From an uncultured Bdellovibrionales bacterium (lineage in GTDB: Bacteria > Bdellovibrionota > Bdellovibrionia > Bdellovibrionales > UBA1609): 10,917 nt of DNA. The stretch lies in NCBI GenBank assembly GCA_937980625.1, contig CALJPJ010000242.1:1-10917 (forward strand). The letters are read 5' to 3'. Each line of letters opens with the position of its first letter. Position 1 is the first letter of the stretch. The notes beneath the pieces are model-generated. The model was given only the letters and a program-made list of their open reading frames with translations, searched no databases and was not told where the DNA came from. This document shows positions 1 through 6,049 of the stretch, in pieces. A program made the position numbers and the translations under genes.

Positions 1-923
1 GACTCTGTAAAAAAAGTATCTCTAGAGCTGTTTTTTTTAATATAAGGCTTTAAAGTATAATAGGCGATTATTTGAGGAACTGTAATAGACCCATTTTTTA
101 AAAACATCGACAATTTAGATGTACCATTTATTGACGGGAAGTCTCTATTGTCTTTGTAATAATCTATATTATCTACAAAATTTTTCATGTTTTTATATGC
201 TACTGCAGATCCACAATCCGGTATTGGTACTGTTACTTTTTTTGTATTTTCTAATAAATATTTATTAAGCTGGTCAGGGAGATTTAATTTGTCCTCAAGT
301 ATTTCTTTCCATTGCAATGAAAAAATTTTCTGAAAATTACCGTTAGAAATATTTTCCAAGTACTGTAACCCTTTTTTTTGCTGCTTTATACGTTTATTTA
401 TTTCTGGATGTTGAAATAGCTCTAGCCATCTACGGGCAAAGGGAGAGTATACTTGGTAGCCCTCACTATTAGAGTCTTTTTTGGTTAATTCTTGCGACTC
501 AATTAAAAGATGATCTCTATGATTATAGAAATTCACATTATTTTTCTTAAAGTAAATTTGTAACTTAGAGTCTCTCTGTTTAGCAAAGGGTTCATAATCC
601 CTTCCCCATGAAACTAAATGAGGTAATGTTATTTGATTCGCTTTTAACTGGCTGAATAAATTAGAAAAGGCCTCTTGAGGGCCAACATCAAGTACTAATA
701 AGTCACTACCAATATTAATTAACTCCTCTTTCAGTTGTTTAAGAGTATTTAAAAATAATTGAAACCTATTATAAGACATGTCAGGCCTAGACAAAAATTG
801 GCTATCAAAGCAAAAAATACCAACCACTCTACCTTGAGACTTTTCCCAGTTATACTTTAAAGCTAAATTACCAGCGACTCTTAAGTCTCTGCGAAACCAA
901 TGTAGTCCATATTTTTTTTGCAT
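1..923 (-). CDS. phrB: Deoxyribodipyrimidine photolyase / cryptochrome family, class I (partial, 3' end outside window)
   Basis: I translated the minus strand from the ATG at 923-921; it stays open for 307 codons to the window edge. Residues 7-22 (HWFRRDLRVAGNLAL) match the start of the photolyase alpha/beta domain, which can bind an antenna pigment. Around residues 260-275 the stretch RDFPSINGTSKLSMFL matches the first part of the FAD-binding domain, where E. coli PhrB has RDFPAVDGTSRLS. The enzyme repairs UV-induced cyclobutane pyrimidine dimers in DNA using blue light and reduced FAD. Class I members are about 430-480 residues, so roughly 130-170 C-terminal residues, including the rest of the flavin pocket, lie beyond position 1. 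An AGGTGAGG stretch (complement of 925-932) lies just upstream of the ATG as ribosome binding site. It is divergent from the lipoprotein gene at 1090. A photosensory cryptochrome cannot be excluded, but the sequence resembles repair enzymes. Confidence 0.9.
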   Translation of the reverse strand, partial: MQKKYGLHWFRRDLRVAGNLALKYNWEKSQGRVVGIFCFDSQFLSRPDMSYNRFQLFLNTLKQLKEELINIGSDLLVLDVGPQEAFSNLFSQLKANQITLPHLVSWGRDYEPFAKQRDSKLQIYFKKNNVNFYNHRDHLLIESQELTKKDSNSEGYQVYSPFARRWLELFQHPEINKRIKQQKKGLQYLENISNGNFQKIFSLQWKEILEDKLNLPDQLNKYLLENTKKVTVPIPDCGSAVAYKNMKNFVDNIDYYKDNRDFPSINGTSKLSMFLKNGSITVPQIIAYYTLKPYIKKNSSRDTFFTE

Positions 924-993
924 GCCTCACCTATAAAAAATAATAGCAATTTAGACAAGAAATTAAACCTTGGCGCAACAAACAATTTCATTT

Positions 994-1069
994 TCCTTGG
1001 CAAGACTAATGTCCAGTCCAAGGATGATTATTTGTAAAATATTAATATTATTGATATTTTTCAATCATC
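994..1069 (+). promoter_or_regulatory. Leader region of the lipoprotein gene: candidate promoter and inverted repeats
   Basis: Within the 166-nt divergent gap between the photolyase and the lipoprotein gene, TTGTAA (1032-1037) and TATTTT (1055-1060) are 17 nt apart and could be a weak sigma-70 promoter. Two inverted repeats lie here: TCCTTGG (994-1000) with CCAAGGA (1018-1024), and GATGATT (1023-1029) with AATCATC (1063-1069), the latter flanking the putative promoter. The region is very AT-rich, so all of this is tentative. Confidence 0.25.
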
Positions 1070-1089
1070 GACAAAGTAAGGAGGGTCTA

Positions 1090-1515
1090 ATGAAGTTATC
1101 AGTTATATTATTATCTACTATTTTTTTATTTTCTGCCTGTAAAGATGTAGAAAAACTTGATGACCAAAATTCAGATACTATTGAACCATTTGCGCAAGTT
1201 AAAGATTTACTTTTTAAATATGAAGTAAAAAGCGAAAACAAATATTTAGTAATTAATAATATTGATGATATTAATAACCGAATTACTATAGAAACTTATA
1301 TACTAAAGCCATCTAGCAACAGTAAAACTCGCCGCGAAGAATTTTTGTTTATTTGCGCCACAAAAGTTTGCAAAACTACGAGCTTTAATAACTCATATGA
1401 CGAAATAAAAGTTATTAATAATAATAAAAAAATTATTATTAACAGGTTCACACTCGATGTTCGTAATGATAAATGGACTCCAAGATCATCCTATCAATAT
1501 GATGCCGTTGAGTAA
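1090..1515 (+). CDS. Predicted small lipoprotein of unknown function
   Basis: I do not recognise this family. The 141-residue product begins with a short lysine-containing n-region and a hydrophobic stretch ending in LFSAC, so Cys17 is the likely lipidated residue after signal peptidase II cleavage. The ATG at 1090 is chosen over upstream in-frame starts because it is preceded by a near-perfect Shine-Dalgarno sequence AAGGAGGG (1078-1085), and because only this start puts the signal peptide at the N-terminus. The mature part is polar and rich in Asn, Lys and Ile, with two nearby cysteines (Cys89, Cys94) that could form a disulfide in the periplasm. No known domain is apparent. Its 3' end overlaps the start of the flavoprotein gene by about 17 nt, so the two are probably co-transcribed and translationally coupled, but a functional link is not evident. 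Confidence 0.75.
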   Translation: MKLSVILLSTIFLFSACKDVEKLDDQNSDTIEPFAQVKDLLFKYEVKSENKYLVINNIDDINNRITIETYILKPSSNSKTRREEFLFICATKVCKTTSFNNSYDEIKVINNNKKIIINRFTLDVRNDKWTPRSSYQYDAVE

Positions 1516-2722
1516 TCAAGCTATTGGAGTTATTGGCGGTGGAGCAGCCGGTTTTTTTGCTGCTATTCGTATTGCTGAATTAAATAAAAGAAATAAAGTC
1601 ACAATTTATGAACAAGGAGGTCAGCTTTTAAAGAAAGTTCGTATCTCCGGCGGTGGCCGCTGTAATGTCACACATAGTTTATTTGATATTAATAAGTTTT
1701 GCTTAAATTACCCTCGGGGTGAAAAAGAGCTCAAATCTCCATTTTACAACTTTCAAGCTGAAGACACAGTCCACTGGTTTAAAGATAAAGGAATAATGCT
1801 AGTTACTGAAAGTGATGGACGAATGTTTCCTTCATCAAATAGTTCAGAAACTATTATTAAATGCTTTATAGATTTAGTGAAAAAACATAATATTAATATA
1901 CTAAAAAACAATAAAATTCTAAATATAAATAGAAGGAATCAGAATCGATTTCAATTACAAGGTAAAGAAAATAAGTTTGAATGTGATAAAATTTTAATTT
2001 GCACTGGCAGTTCTAAACACGGTTATGAGCTAGCAAAACAAGTTGGGCATTCAATAACAGAGCTTGCACCATCTCTATTTAGTTTTAAAGTAAAACACCC
2101 TTTATTTAAAGACTTATCTGGAATTAGTTTTAAAAATGTCAAAGTCCAACTAAATACACCAAATAAAAAGTACAAACAATTTGGCCCAATTCTAATTACA
2201 CACCACGGACTTAGTGGGCCAGCTATTTTAAAGCTTTCAGCATGGGCCGCCCGTGAAATGAAGAACTGCAAATACAAAGCAAAGCTACAAATTCAATGGG
2301 TGGATAAGGACATATTAGTAACTCTACAAAAAATTAAGTCTGATCATCCTAAATCATATATTTCAAATATTTATCCAACTAACATTGTTAAACGTTTTTG
2401 GCTTAATCTTCTAAACTGCAATAATATAGACTTACAAAAAAACTGGTCTGATATTTCTAAAAAAGAAATTAATTCTATTGTAAACAGCCTATTAGACTTT
2501 ACTTGTAATGTGAATGGACAAAACCGCTTCAAGGATGAATTTGTTGAGTGTGGAGGCGTAAACCTAAAAGAGGTAAACTTTAAAACTATGGAAAGCAAAA
2601 TTACACCAGGGGTACATTTTGCCGGAGAAATTTTAGATATTGATGGTGTCACTGGCGGGTTTAACTTTCAAAATGCATGGACCACAGCTTGGCTTGCAGC
2701 AAATAACATGAATAACAAATAA
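1499..2722 (+). CDS. rdsA: BaiN/RdsA (HI0933/YhiN) family NAD(P)/FAD-dependent oxidoreductase, probable 23S rRNA dihydrouridine synthase
   Basis: The 407-residue protein has the full HI0933-family signature: an N-terminal dinucleotide-binding motif VIGGGAAG just after the start, the family hallmark RISGGGRCNVTH about 45 residues later, and the C-terminal FAD-contacting block GVTGGFNFQNAWTTAW. Length matches the family (about 400). From memory of recent literature, the E. coli member YhiN (renamed RdsA) reduces a uridine of 23S rRNA to dihydrouridine; other members (BaiN) act in bile-acid dehydroxylation. The rRNA role is the likelier one here, by inference. The tandem ATGs at 1499 and 1502 are taken as start because family members begin a few residues before the glycine motif; the ATG at 1457 would add an unusual 14-residue extension. 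There is no clear Shine-Dalgarno sequence, and the start overlaps the lipoprotein stop codon, consistent with translational coupling. Confidence 0.88.
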   Translation: MMPLSNQAIGVIGGGAAGFFAAIRIAELNKRNKVTIYEQGGQLLKKVRISGGGRCNVTHSLFDINKFCLNYPRGEKELKSPFYNFQAEDTVHWFKDKGIMLVTESDGRMFPSSNSSETIIKCFIDLVKKHNINILKNNKILNINRRNQNRFQLQGKENKFECDKILICTGSSKHGYELAKQVGHSITELAPSLFSFKVKHPLFKDLSGISFKNVKVQLNTPNKKYKQFGPILITHHGLSGPAILKLSAWAAREMKNCKYKAKLQIQWVDKDILVTLQKIKSDHPKSYISNIYPTNIVKRFWLNLLNCNNIDLQKNWSDISKKEINSIVNSLLDFTCNVNGQNRFKDEFVECGGVNLKEVNFKTMESKITPGVHFAGEILDIDGVTGGFNFQNAWTTAWLAANNMNNK

Positions 2723-2743
2723 ATACTCAGTCTTTAGCAATAG

Positions 2744-3229
2744 TTAAAAAATATTTTTTACTTCATAGTACCTAGAGCTATTACCTTTTTTTAGTTCAAC
2801 TTCTTCGCCAACTTTTTTATTAATCATAGCTCGCCCTAATGGCGTATTTAAAGTAATTGTAGAAATACTTCCATAGATTTGATCTTTTAATTTTATCCCA
2901 CCTTGTACTGGTAAAATAAAAAACATTGTCTCTATATCAGACTCATCAACTAAGCTTACAATAGATAATAAACCAATCTTATCTTTCACTGCTAAGTCTT
3001 TATCTTCAATTTTTTGTAAATAAAATAATGATTCTTTTATCTCTTGAGATCTTTTAGATTGTGCACCAGCTAAATAAGAGGCTTCCAACCCTCTTGTATC
3101 GTATTTATTTTCGGCCTTAGACTCTTCATTGGTTGCTGCATCTCTGGCTTCTTGTGCTGAAGCGGTTAAAAGGTTAAACCTTTCAAGTACATTCGCAATT
3201 ATTATATTTAATAATTCTCTTTTGTTCAT
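2744..3229 (-). CDS. GreA/GreB-like transcription elongation factor
   Basis: The 161-residue protein ends in a Gre C-terminal FKBP-like domain: ITLNTPLGRAMINKKVGEEV (about residues 125-144) is the signature strand-and-helix block of GreA/GreB. The N-terminal ~75 residues are helical and charged, and contain KAENKYDTRGLEASYLAGAQ, which resembles the acidic coiled-coil tip of GreA (SENAEY) that reaches into the RNA polymerase secondary channel. Proteins with this combination form a separate group often annotated GreAB or, wrongly, 3-oxoacyl-ACP synthase. The expected role is to bind stalled RNA polymerase and stimulate transcript cleavage or affect pausing; whether this subgroup keeps cleavage activity is not known to me. 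It lies 61 nt downstream of the HiPIP gene on the same strand with a hairpin between them. The ribosome binding site is weak (GAAG). The gene converges on rdsA with a 21-nt gap. Confidence 0.8.
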   Translation of the reverse strand: MNKRELLNIIIANVLERFNLLTASAQEARDAATNEESKAENKYDTRGLEASYLAGAQSKRSQEIKESLFYLQKIEDKDLAVKDKIGLLSIVSLVDESDIETMFFILPVQGGIKLKDQIYGSISTITLNTPLGRAMINKKVGEEVELKKGNSSRYYEVKNIF

Positions 3230-3245
3230 ATTTTTTTCTTCAATA

Positions 3246-3269
3246 AAGACCAGCTTATGCGCTGGTCTT
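3246..3269 (-). terminator. Hairpin between HiPIP and Gre-like genes, candidate intrinsic terminator or attenuator
   Basis: AAGACCAGC (3246-3254) and GCTGGTCTT (3261-3269) form a perfect 9-bp stem with a 6-nt loop. On the minus strand the stem is followed by TTATTG, a poor U-tract, so termination may be partial. It would separate an abundant HiPIP transcript from lower expression of the downstream Gre-like gene. Confidence 0.6.
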
Positions 3270-3290
3270 CATAATTAAACACAAAAAAAT

Positions 3291-3707
3291 TTAAGCTTTT
3301 TTAGCCCATGTTACACACCAGCCTTTAGCAGCTACGTGCTTACCTGGAACAGGAATTAATTGACACTTACCATAGTCTTTACCATCAACAGGTTTATAAA
3401 ATTGGCAATTCAAACAAGACTGGTCAGCTCCAGCTACACCGGATTTCTCAACCTTTAATGCGGCATCTACTGTTGACCCGTCATGAGCATACTTTAAACC
3501 TTTTGCAGATGCATGATCTAATGCAATCAATGGATCTCCAGATGGTGCTGTGTTGGCCGCAGGCTTAGCTACTGGCTCAGTTGCAGCTGGTTGTGCAGTT
3601 TTGTCTTTCTTTTTATCAAAACAAGCTGTCATTCCAAAAAGCGTTAAACCACCAACTGTCAAAGTTCCCCACTTAACTGCTTCACGTCTAGAAAACAAAT
3701 CATTCAT
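3291..3707 (-). CDS. High-potential iron-sulfur protein (HiPIP) with Tat signal and possible lipobox
   Basis: The 138-residue protein has the HiPIP cysteine pattern near its C-terminus: Cys98-x2-Cys101, Cys115 and Cys131, with the family context CLNCQFY, GKCQLIPV and GWCVTW. These ligate one [4Fe-4S] cluster that cycles between +2 and +3 and carries single electrons in the periplasm. The N-terminus SRREAVKWG (residues 6-14) followed by a hydrophobic segment is a twin-arginine export signal, as expected for a protein exported folded with its cluster. Unusually, the hydrophobic segment ends in GMTAC, so Cys29 could be lipidated, and an Ala/Pro/Lys-rich stretch (about 32-57) could be a flexible tether. 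Partners (cytochrome bc1, terminal oxidase) are not in the window. The start is supported by GAGGT (3713-3717 on the complement). It is divergent from the MFS gene. Confidence 0.9.
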   Translation of the reverse strand: MNDLFSRREAVKWGTLTVGGLTLFGMTACFDKKKDKTAQPAATEPVAKPAANTAPSGDPLIALDHASAKGLKYAHDGSTVDAALKVEKSGVAGADQSCLNCQFYKPVDGKDYGKCQLIPVPGKHVAAKGWCVTWAKKA

Positions 3708-3734
3708 TTTTTACCTCACATATTATTAAAATTT

Positions 3735-3818
3735 CAATTAGTTTTCATTTACACACTAAGCCATTTAATCGTTTATGGCTACTAGTTTTTATCTATTGCT
3801 AGATTAAACAATTAGTTT
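3735..3818. promoter_or_regulatory. Divergent regulatory region between HiPIP and MFS genes
   Basis: The 123-nt gap separates two genes read in opposite directions. It holds an inverted repeat AGCCAT (3759-3764) / ATGGCT (3775-3780) with a 10-nt spacer, which could bind a dimeric regulator, and a 10-nt direct repeat CAATTAGTTT at 3735-3744 and 3809-3818. The second copy overlaps the candidate -10 region of the MFS promoter. The AT-rich composition makes chance repeats possible. Confidence 0.3.
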
Positions 3819-3823
3819 ATAAC
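3796..3823 (+). promoter_or_regulatory. Sigma-70-like promoter of the MFS gene
   Basis: TTGCTA (3796-3801) and TATAAC (3818-3823) are separated by 16 nt. Transcription would begin about position 3830, at the A of the MFS start codon or one base before it, giving a leaderless mRNA. This fits the absence of a Shine-Dalgarno sequence. Confidence 0.45.
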
Positions 3824-3830
3824 TATATAA

Positions 3831-5012
3831 ATGATTTTTGCCTTTGGTTTTTTCTGTATGTTTCTGGTCATAATACCAGTTATTGTTCCTTTGTTTTTAG
3901 ACTTAGGCATCAATATGCAAGAGTTTTTAATACTTCAAGCTTACTTTGGAATTATTGTCGCAATACTTGAGGTTCCATCTGGTTACTTAAGTGATATGTG
4001 GGGACGTAAAAATACTCTCGTCCTTGGCTCTTTTTTTGGCATAATATCTGTTTACTTTTTATTTAATGCTATTGGACTTACTGATCTTTTTCTATACCAA
4101 ACACTACTCGCTGTTTCCTTTAGTATGATTTCTGGAGCAGACCTAGCCTTTTTATATGACAATGATATTGGAAATAAAAAAAATATTAGCCTTACTCAAC
4201 ACAAAACGAACTTAATGGCTAATTATAGCTCATCTAAATTACTTGGCGAAACTACTGCTGCAATTTTAGGCGGAATATTAGCTATATACTCTTTCAAACA
4301 TGTAATTATTGGTCAACTAGTTGCTAATATCTGCTTGTTTATTTTCGCTAGTTTACTAGTTGAAAAACCATATGAAAAAATGAGCAAAAAAAATCACTGG
4401 GCAAATTTTAAAGAAACTATTCAGTTTTTATTTAATAAAAATGATATCTTTATTATTTTTATTAATATTACTGTTTGGAGTCTATCTACTTTTTCTGCTA
4501 TTTGGTTATTTCAAAAACAATGGCAGGAAGATGCTATTAATATAAAATACTTTGGCTATATTTGGGCATCATACACCCTCACTAGTGCTTTATTTTCAAA
4601 ACTTGTTCCGCCAATTCGCAAAAAGATCGGCAACAAACTCTCATTGCTAATCATTTGTATATTTCCATTAATTGGCTACCTTGGAATGGCCAACTTCAAC
4701 TCTTTCACTGCTGCAATGTTTGGCTACCTCTTCGCAATTAGTCGAAGCTTTAATTATGTATTTCTGCGAAACGAAATGAACTTAAAGTTAAAATCTAAAT
4801 TTAGAGCAACTATGAACTCTATCCAAAGTTTATTTTTTAGGGTTGGTTTTTTTATTATCGGCCCAATACTTGGTTATATTGTTAATGAATATGATATTAG
4901 AATTGGCTACCTAAGCCTATTTGCACTCTTTAGTCTATGTTTAATATTATTTATGACAAGACTTTTAAAATTTAATGATTGGACTCCACAAGAACAAAAC
5001 AACTTACCTTAG
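3831..5012 (+). CDS. Major facilitator superfamily (MFS) transporter, probable efflux type
   Basis: The 393-residue protein is strongly hydrophobic throughout, with roughly 11-12 membrane segments, and is close to the usual MFS size. The loop between helices 2 and 3 carries MFS motif A: GYLSDMWGRK (residues 51-60), preceded by LEVPS. This combination, followed by a segment like DLAFLYDND, is typical of a drug/solute:proton antiporter-like subfamily with many uncharacterised members; the substrate cannot be told. It acts in the inner membrane. A TAA stop lies in frame immediately before the ATG at 3831, so the protein cannot start earlier. It therefore lacks the short cytoplasmic N-tail most MFS proteins have and begins almost inside helix 1. 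No Shine-Dalgarno sequence is visible; see the promoter just upstream. It is divergent from HiPIP and converges with the metallopeptidase gene (33-nt gap, no clear terminator). Confidence 0.88.
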   Translation: MIFAFGFFCMFLVIIPVIVPLFLDLGINMQEFLILQAYFGIIVAILEVPSGYLSDMWGRKNTLVLGSFFGIISVYFLFNAIGLTDLFLYQTLLAVSFSMISGADLAFLYDNDIGNKKNISLTQHKTNLMANYSSSKLLGETTAAILGGILAIYSFKHVIIGQLVANICLFIFASLLVEKPYEKMSKKNHWANFKETIQFLFNKNDIFIIFINITVWSLSTFSAIWLFQKQWQEDAINIKYFGYIWASYTLTSALFSKLVPPIRKKIGNKLSLLIICIFPLIGYLGMANFNSFTAAMFGYLFAISRSFNYVFLRNEMNLKLKSKFRATMNSIQSLFFRVGFFIIGPILGYIVNEYDIRIGYLSLFALFSLCLILFMTRLLKFNDWTPQEQNNLP

Positions 5013-5045
5013 CAAAATCTTATGTAAATTTTTACTGCAAAAAAA

Positions 5046-5771
5046 TTAACTAAATTGATAACTTTCAATTTCGTATAGGTGATCATTTAGCCACTGCCCA
5101 TGTGCTTTGTAGTCAGGGCTATAGTTTTCAACTAAACTCCAGAACTGCTGCGAGTGATCTTGGTATCTTAAATGAGCAAGCTCATGGATAACCACATACT
5201 CTATTGATTCAGGGGGTGAAAATATTAACTTCCAGTTCATACTTAAGCTCCCTTCACTACTACAACTTCCCCATCGAGTTTTTTGCGCACGATATGAAAC
5301 TTTTTTTGGAAACAACTGCATGACTTTACTTTTTTCAGCAATAACTTTAGCCAAAACTTCTTTTCCAGCATTTTTATAAAATTGGTTCAATGATTTTCTT
5401 ATATCTTCCGTAGAATAACTAAGACTCTTGTTTTTAAATAATAATATTTCGTCTGATGTGATCTGTACTTTAATTTTTTTATTTTTATGTTCAATAAATT
5501 TTATCGGCAACAATCTACCCATAAATAAATACTTTTCTCCATCAATAAATTTTTTTTTAGGATATTTATTTTTTTGCTCCAAAATAGTTTTTAGATTTTT
5601 ATGCAACCAACTTTTTTGGCTCTCTAAAAACTTAACTAAATACCTAACACTCGCTGTTTTACCGGCTGTGATTTTTACCTCTCCTGTTGGTTTTACTAGT
5701 AAATTCACAGACCTTTGAAACAGTCTTCTTTGTACTTGAACTTTAATTCCCTCAAACTCAATCTCTTGCAT
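5046..5771 (-). CDS. YgjP-like (DUF45) zinc metallopeptidase domain protein
   Basis: The 241-residue product matches the YgjP/SprT-like DUF45 family in length and layout. The N-terminal half is a beta-rich and charged domain with the family-typical region ending in a WLHK segment (55-58). The C-terminal half contains TRWGSCSS (165-172), a conserved block of this family, then HELAH (196-200), the zinc-binding HExxH motif with Glu197 as catalytic base, and His206 in HSQQFW as likely third ligand. The protein is predicted cytoplasmic, with no signal peptide. Family members are often annotated as M48-type metal-dependent hydrolases; substrates are not established. The upstream region lacks a good Shine-Dalgarno sequence. 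It stands alone on the minus strand between the MFS gene and the ffs-dnaX block. Confidence 0.87.
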   Translation of the reverse strand: MQEIEFEGIKVQVQRRLFQRSVNLLVKPTGEVKITAGKTASVRYLVKFLESQKSWLHKNLKTILEQKNKYPKKKFIDGEKYLFMGRLLPIKFIEHKNKKIKVQITSDEILLFKNKSLSYSTEDIRKSLNQFYKNAGKEVLAKVIAEKSKVMQLFPKKVSYRAQKTRWGSCSSEGSLSMNWKLIFSPPESIEYVVIHELAHLRYQDHSQQFWSLVENYSPDYKAHGQWLNDHLYEIESYQFS

Positions 5772-5882
5772 ATTTTATTATTAAAATATTCGAGCACTGT
5801 GGGCAAGGCTATTGAATAAAGAAATAAATAATATCAATAACTTATGATTATTGCGGTGAGCTATTTATTTACCCTATCTGCC

Positions 5883-5910
5883 TTTACATTAAGGCTATTC
5901 ACTATTAAAT
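5883..5910 (+). promoter_or_regulatory. Candidate promoter of the SRP RNA gene
   Basis: TTTACA (5883-5888) and TTAAAT (5905-5910) are 16 nt apart and lie at the right distance for transcription starting at about 5917-5921, the first base of the SRP RNA stem. The rest of the 149-nt gap (5772-5920) shows no gene. Confidence 0.45.
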
Positions 5911-5920
5911 TGTGATGCTT

Positions 5921-6020
5921 GAGGTTAGGTCCCGTACAATAGCAAACCTTGTGAATCCCGCCAGGTCCGGAAGGAAGCAACGGTAGCTAGGATTCTATGT
6001 GATACGGATCACCTAGCCTC
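5921..6020 (+). ncRNA. ffs: Bacterial small signal recognition particle RNA (4.5S RNA)
   Basis: The segment contains the near-invariant SRP domain IV core AGGTCCGGAAGGAAGCA (5963-5979) with its GGAA tetraloop (5969-5972) and asymmetric internal loops that bind the Ffh M domain. GAATCC (5953-5958) pairs with GGATTC (5990-5995) below the core. The ends pair perfectly apart from one G-U: GAGGTTAGGT (5921-5930) with ACCTAGCCTC (6011-6020). About 100 nt with a single long hairpin is the usual small bacterial form without an Alu domain. It acts with Ffh and FtsY in co-translational targeting of membrane proteins. It lies directly before dnaX, as in several other bacterial phyla (ffs/scr-dnaX-ybaB-recR). 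Confidence 0.95.
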
Positions 6021-6028
6021 TTTTTTTT
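6011..6028 (+). terminator. Rho-independent terminator formed by the SRP RNA terminal stem
   Basis: The closing stem of the SRP RNA (3' arm 6011-6020) is followed at once by eight T residues (6021-6028). This makes the RNA its own intrinsic terminator, 18 nt before the dnaX start codon. Confidence 0.75.
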
Positions 6029-6035
6029 ATTTTAC

Positions 6036-6049
6036 GAGGAACTCTCTTG
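6036..6049 (+). promoter_or_regulatory. Ribosome binding site that fixes the TTG start of dnaX
   Basis: GAGGA (6036-6040) lies 6 nt before TTG (6047-6049). The following residues SYEVIARKWRP are the standard N-terminus of DnaX, so TTG must be the start codon. A weak start codon may limit expression. Confidence 0.85.

Noticed and set aside
970..1089. Upstream in-frame TTG start extending the lipoprotein gene by 40 residues
   Set aside because: It has no ribosome binding site, and the ATG at 1090 has AAGGAGGG and a proper N-terminal lipoprotein signal.
1457..1498. Earlier ATG for the rdsA flavoprotein
   Set aside because: It would add 14 residues before the family start, has no better ribosome binding site, and deepens the overlap with the lipoprotein gene.
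2023..2652. Two minus-strand open frames (84 and 93 codons) inside rdsA
   Set aside because: They have no family resemblance and lie fully antisense to a well-supported conserved gene.
2745..2760. Perfect 16-bp palindrome TAAAAAATATTTTTTA at the rdsA/Gre-like convergent junction
   Set aside because: It is made only of A/T with no room for a hairpin loop and overlaps the Gre-like stop codon; chance in an AT-rich genome is likely.
5428..5718. Plus-strand 96-codon frame opposite the YgjP-like gene
   Set aside because: It is a shadow of the metallopeptidase gene with low-complexity hydrophobic translation and no ribosome binding site.
5804..5899. Direct repeat AAGGCTATT upstream of ffs
   Set aside because: Only nine bases, two copies, without a recognisable role.
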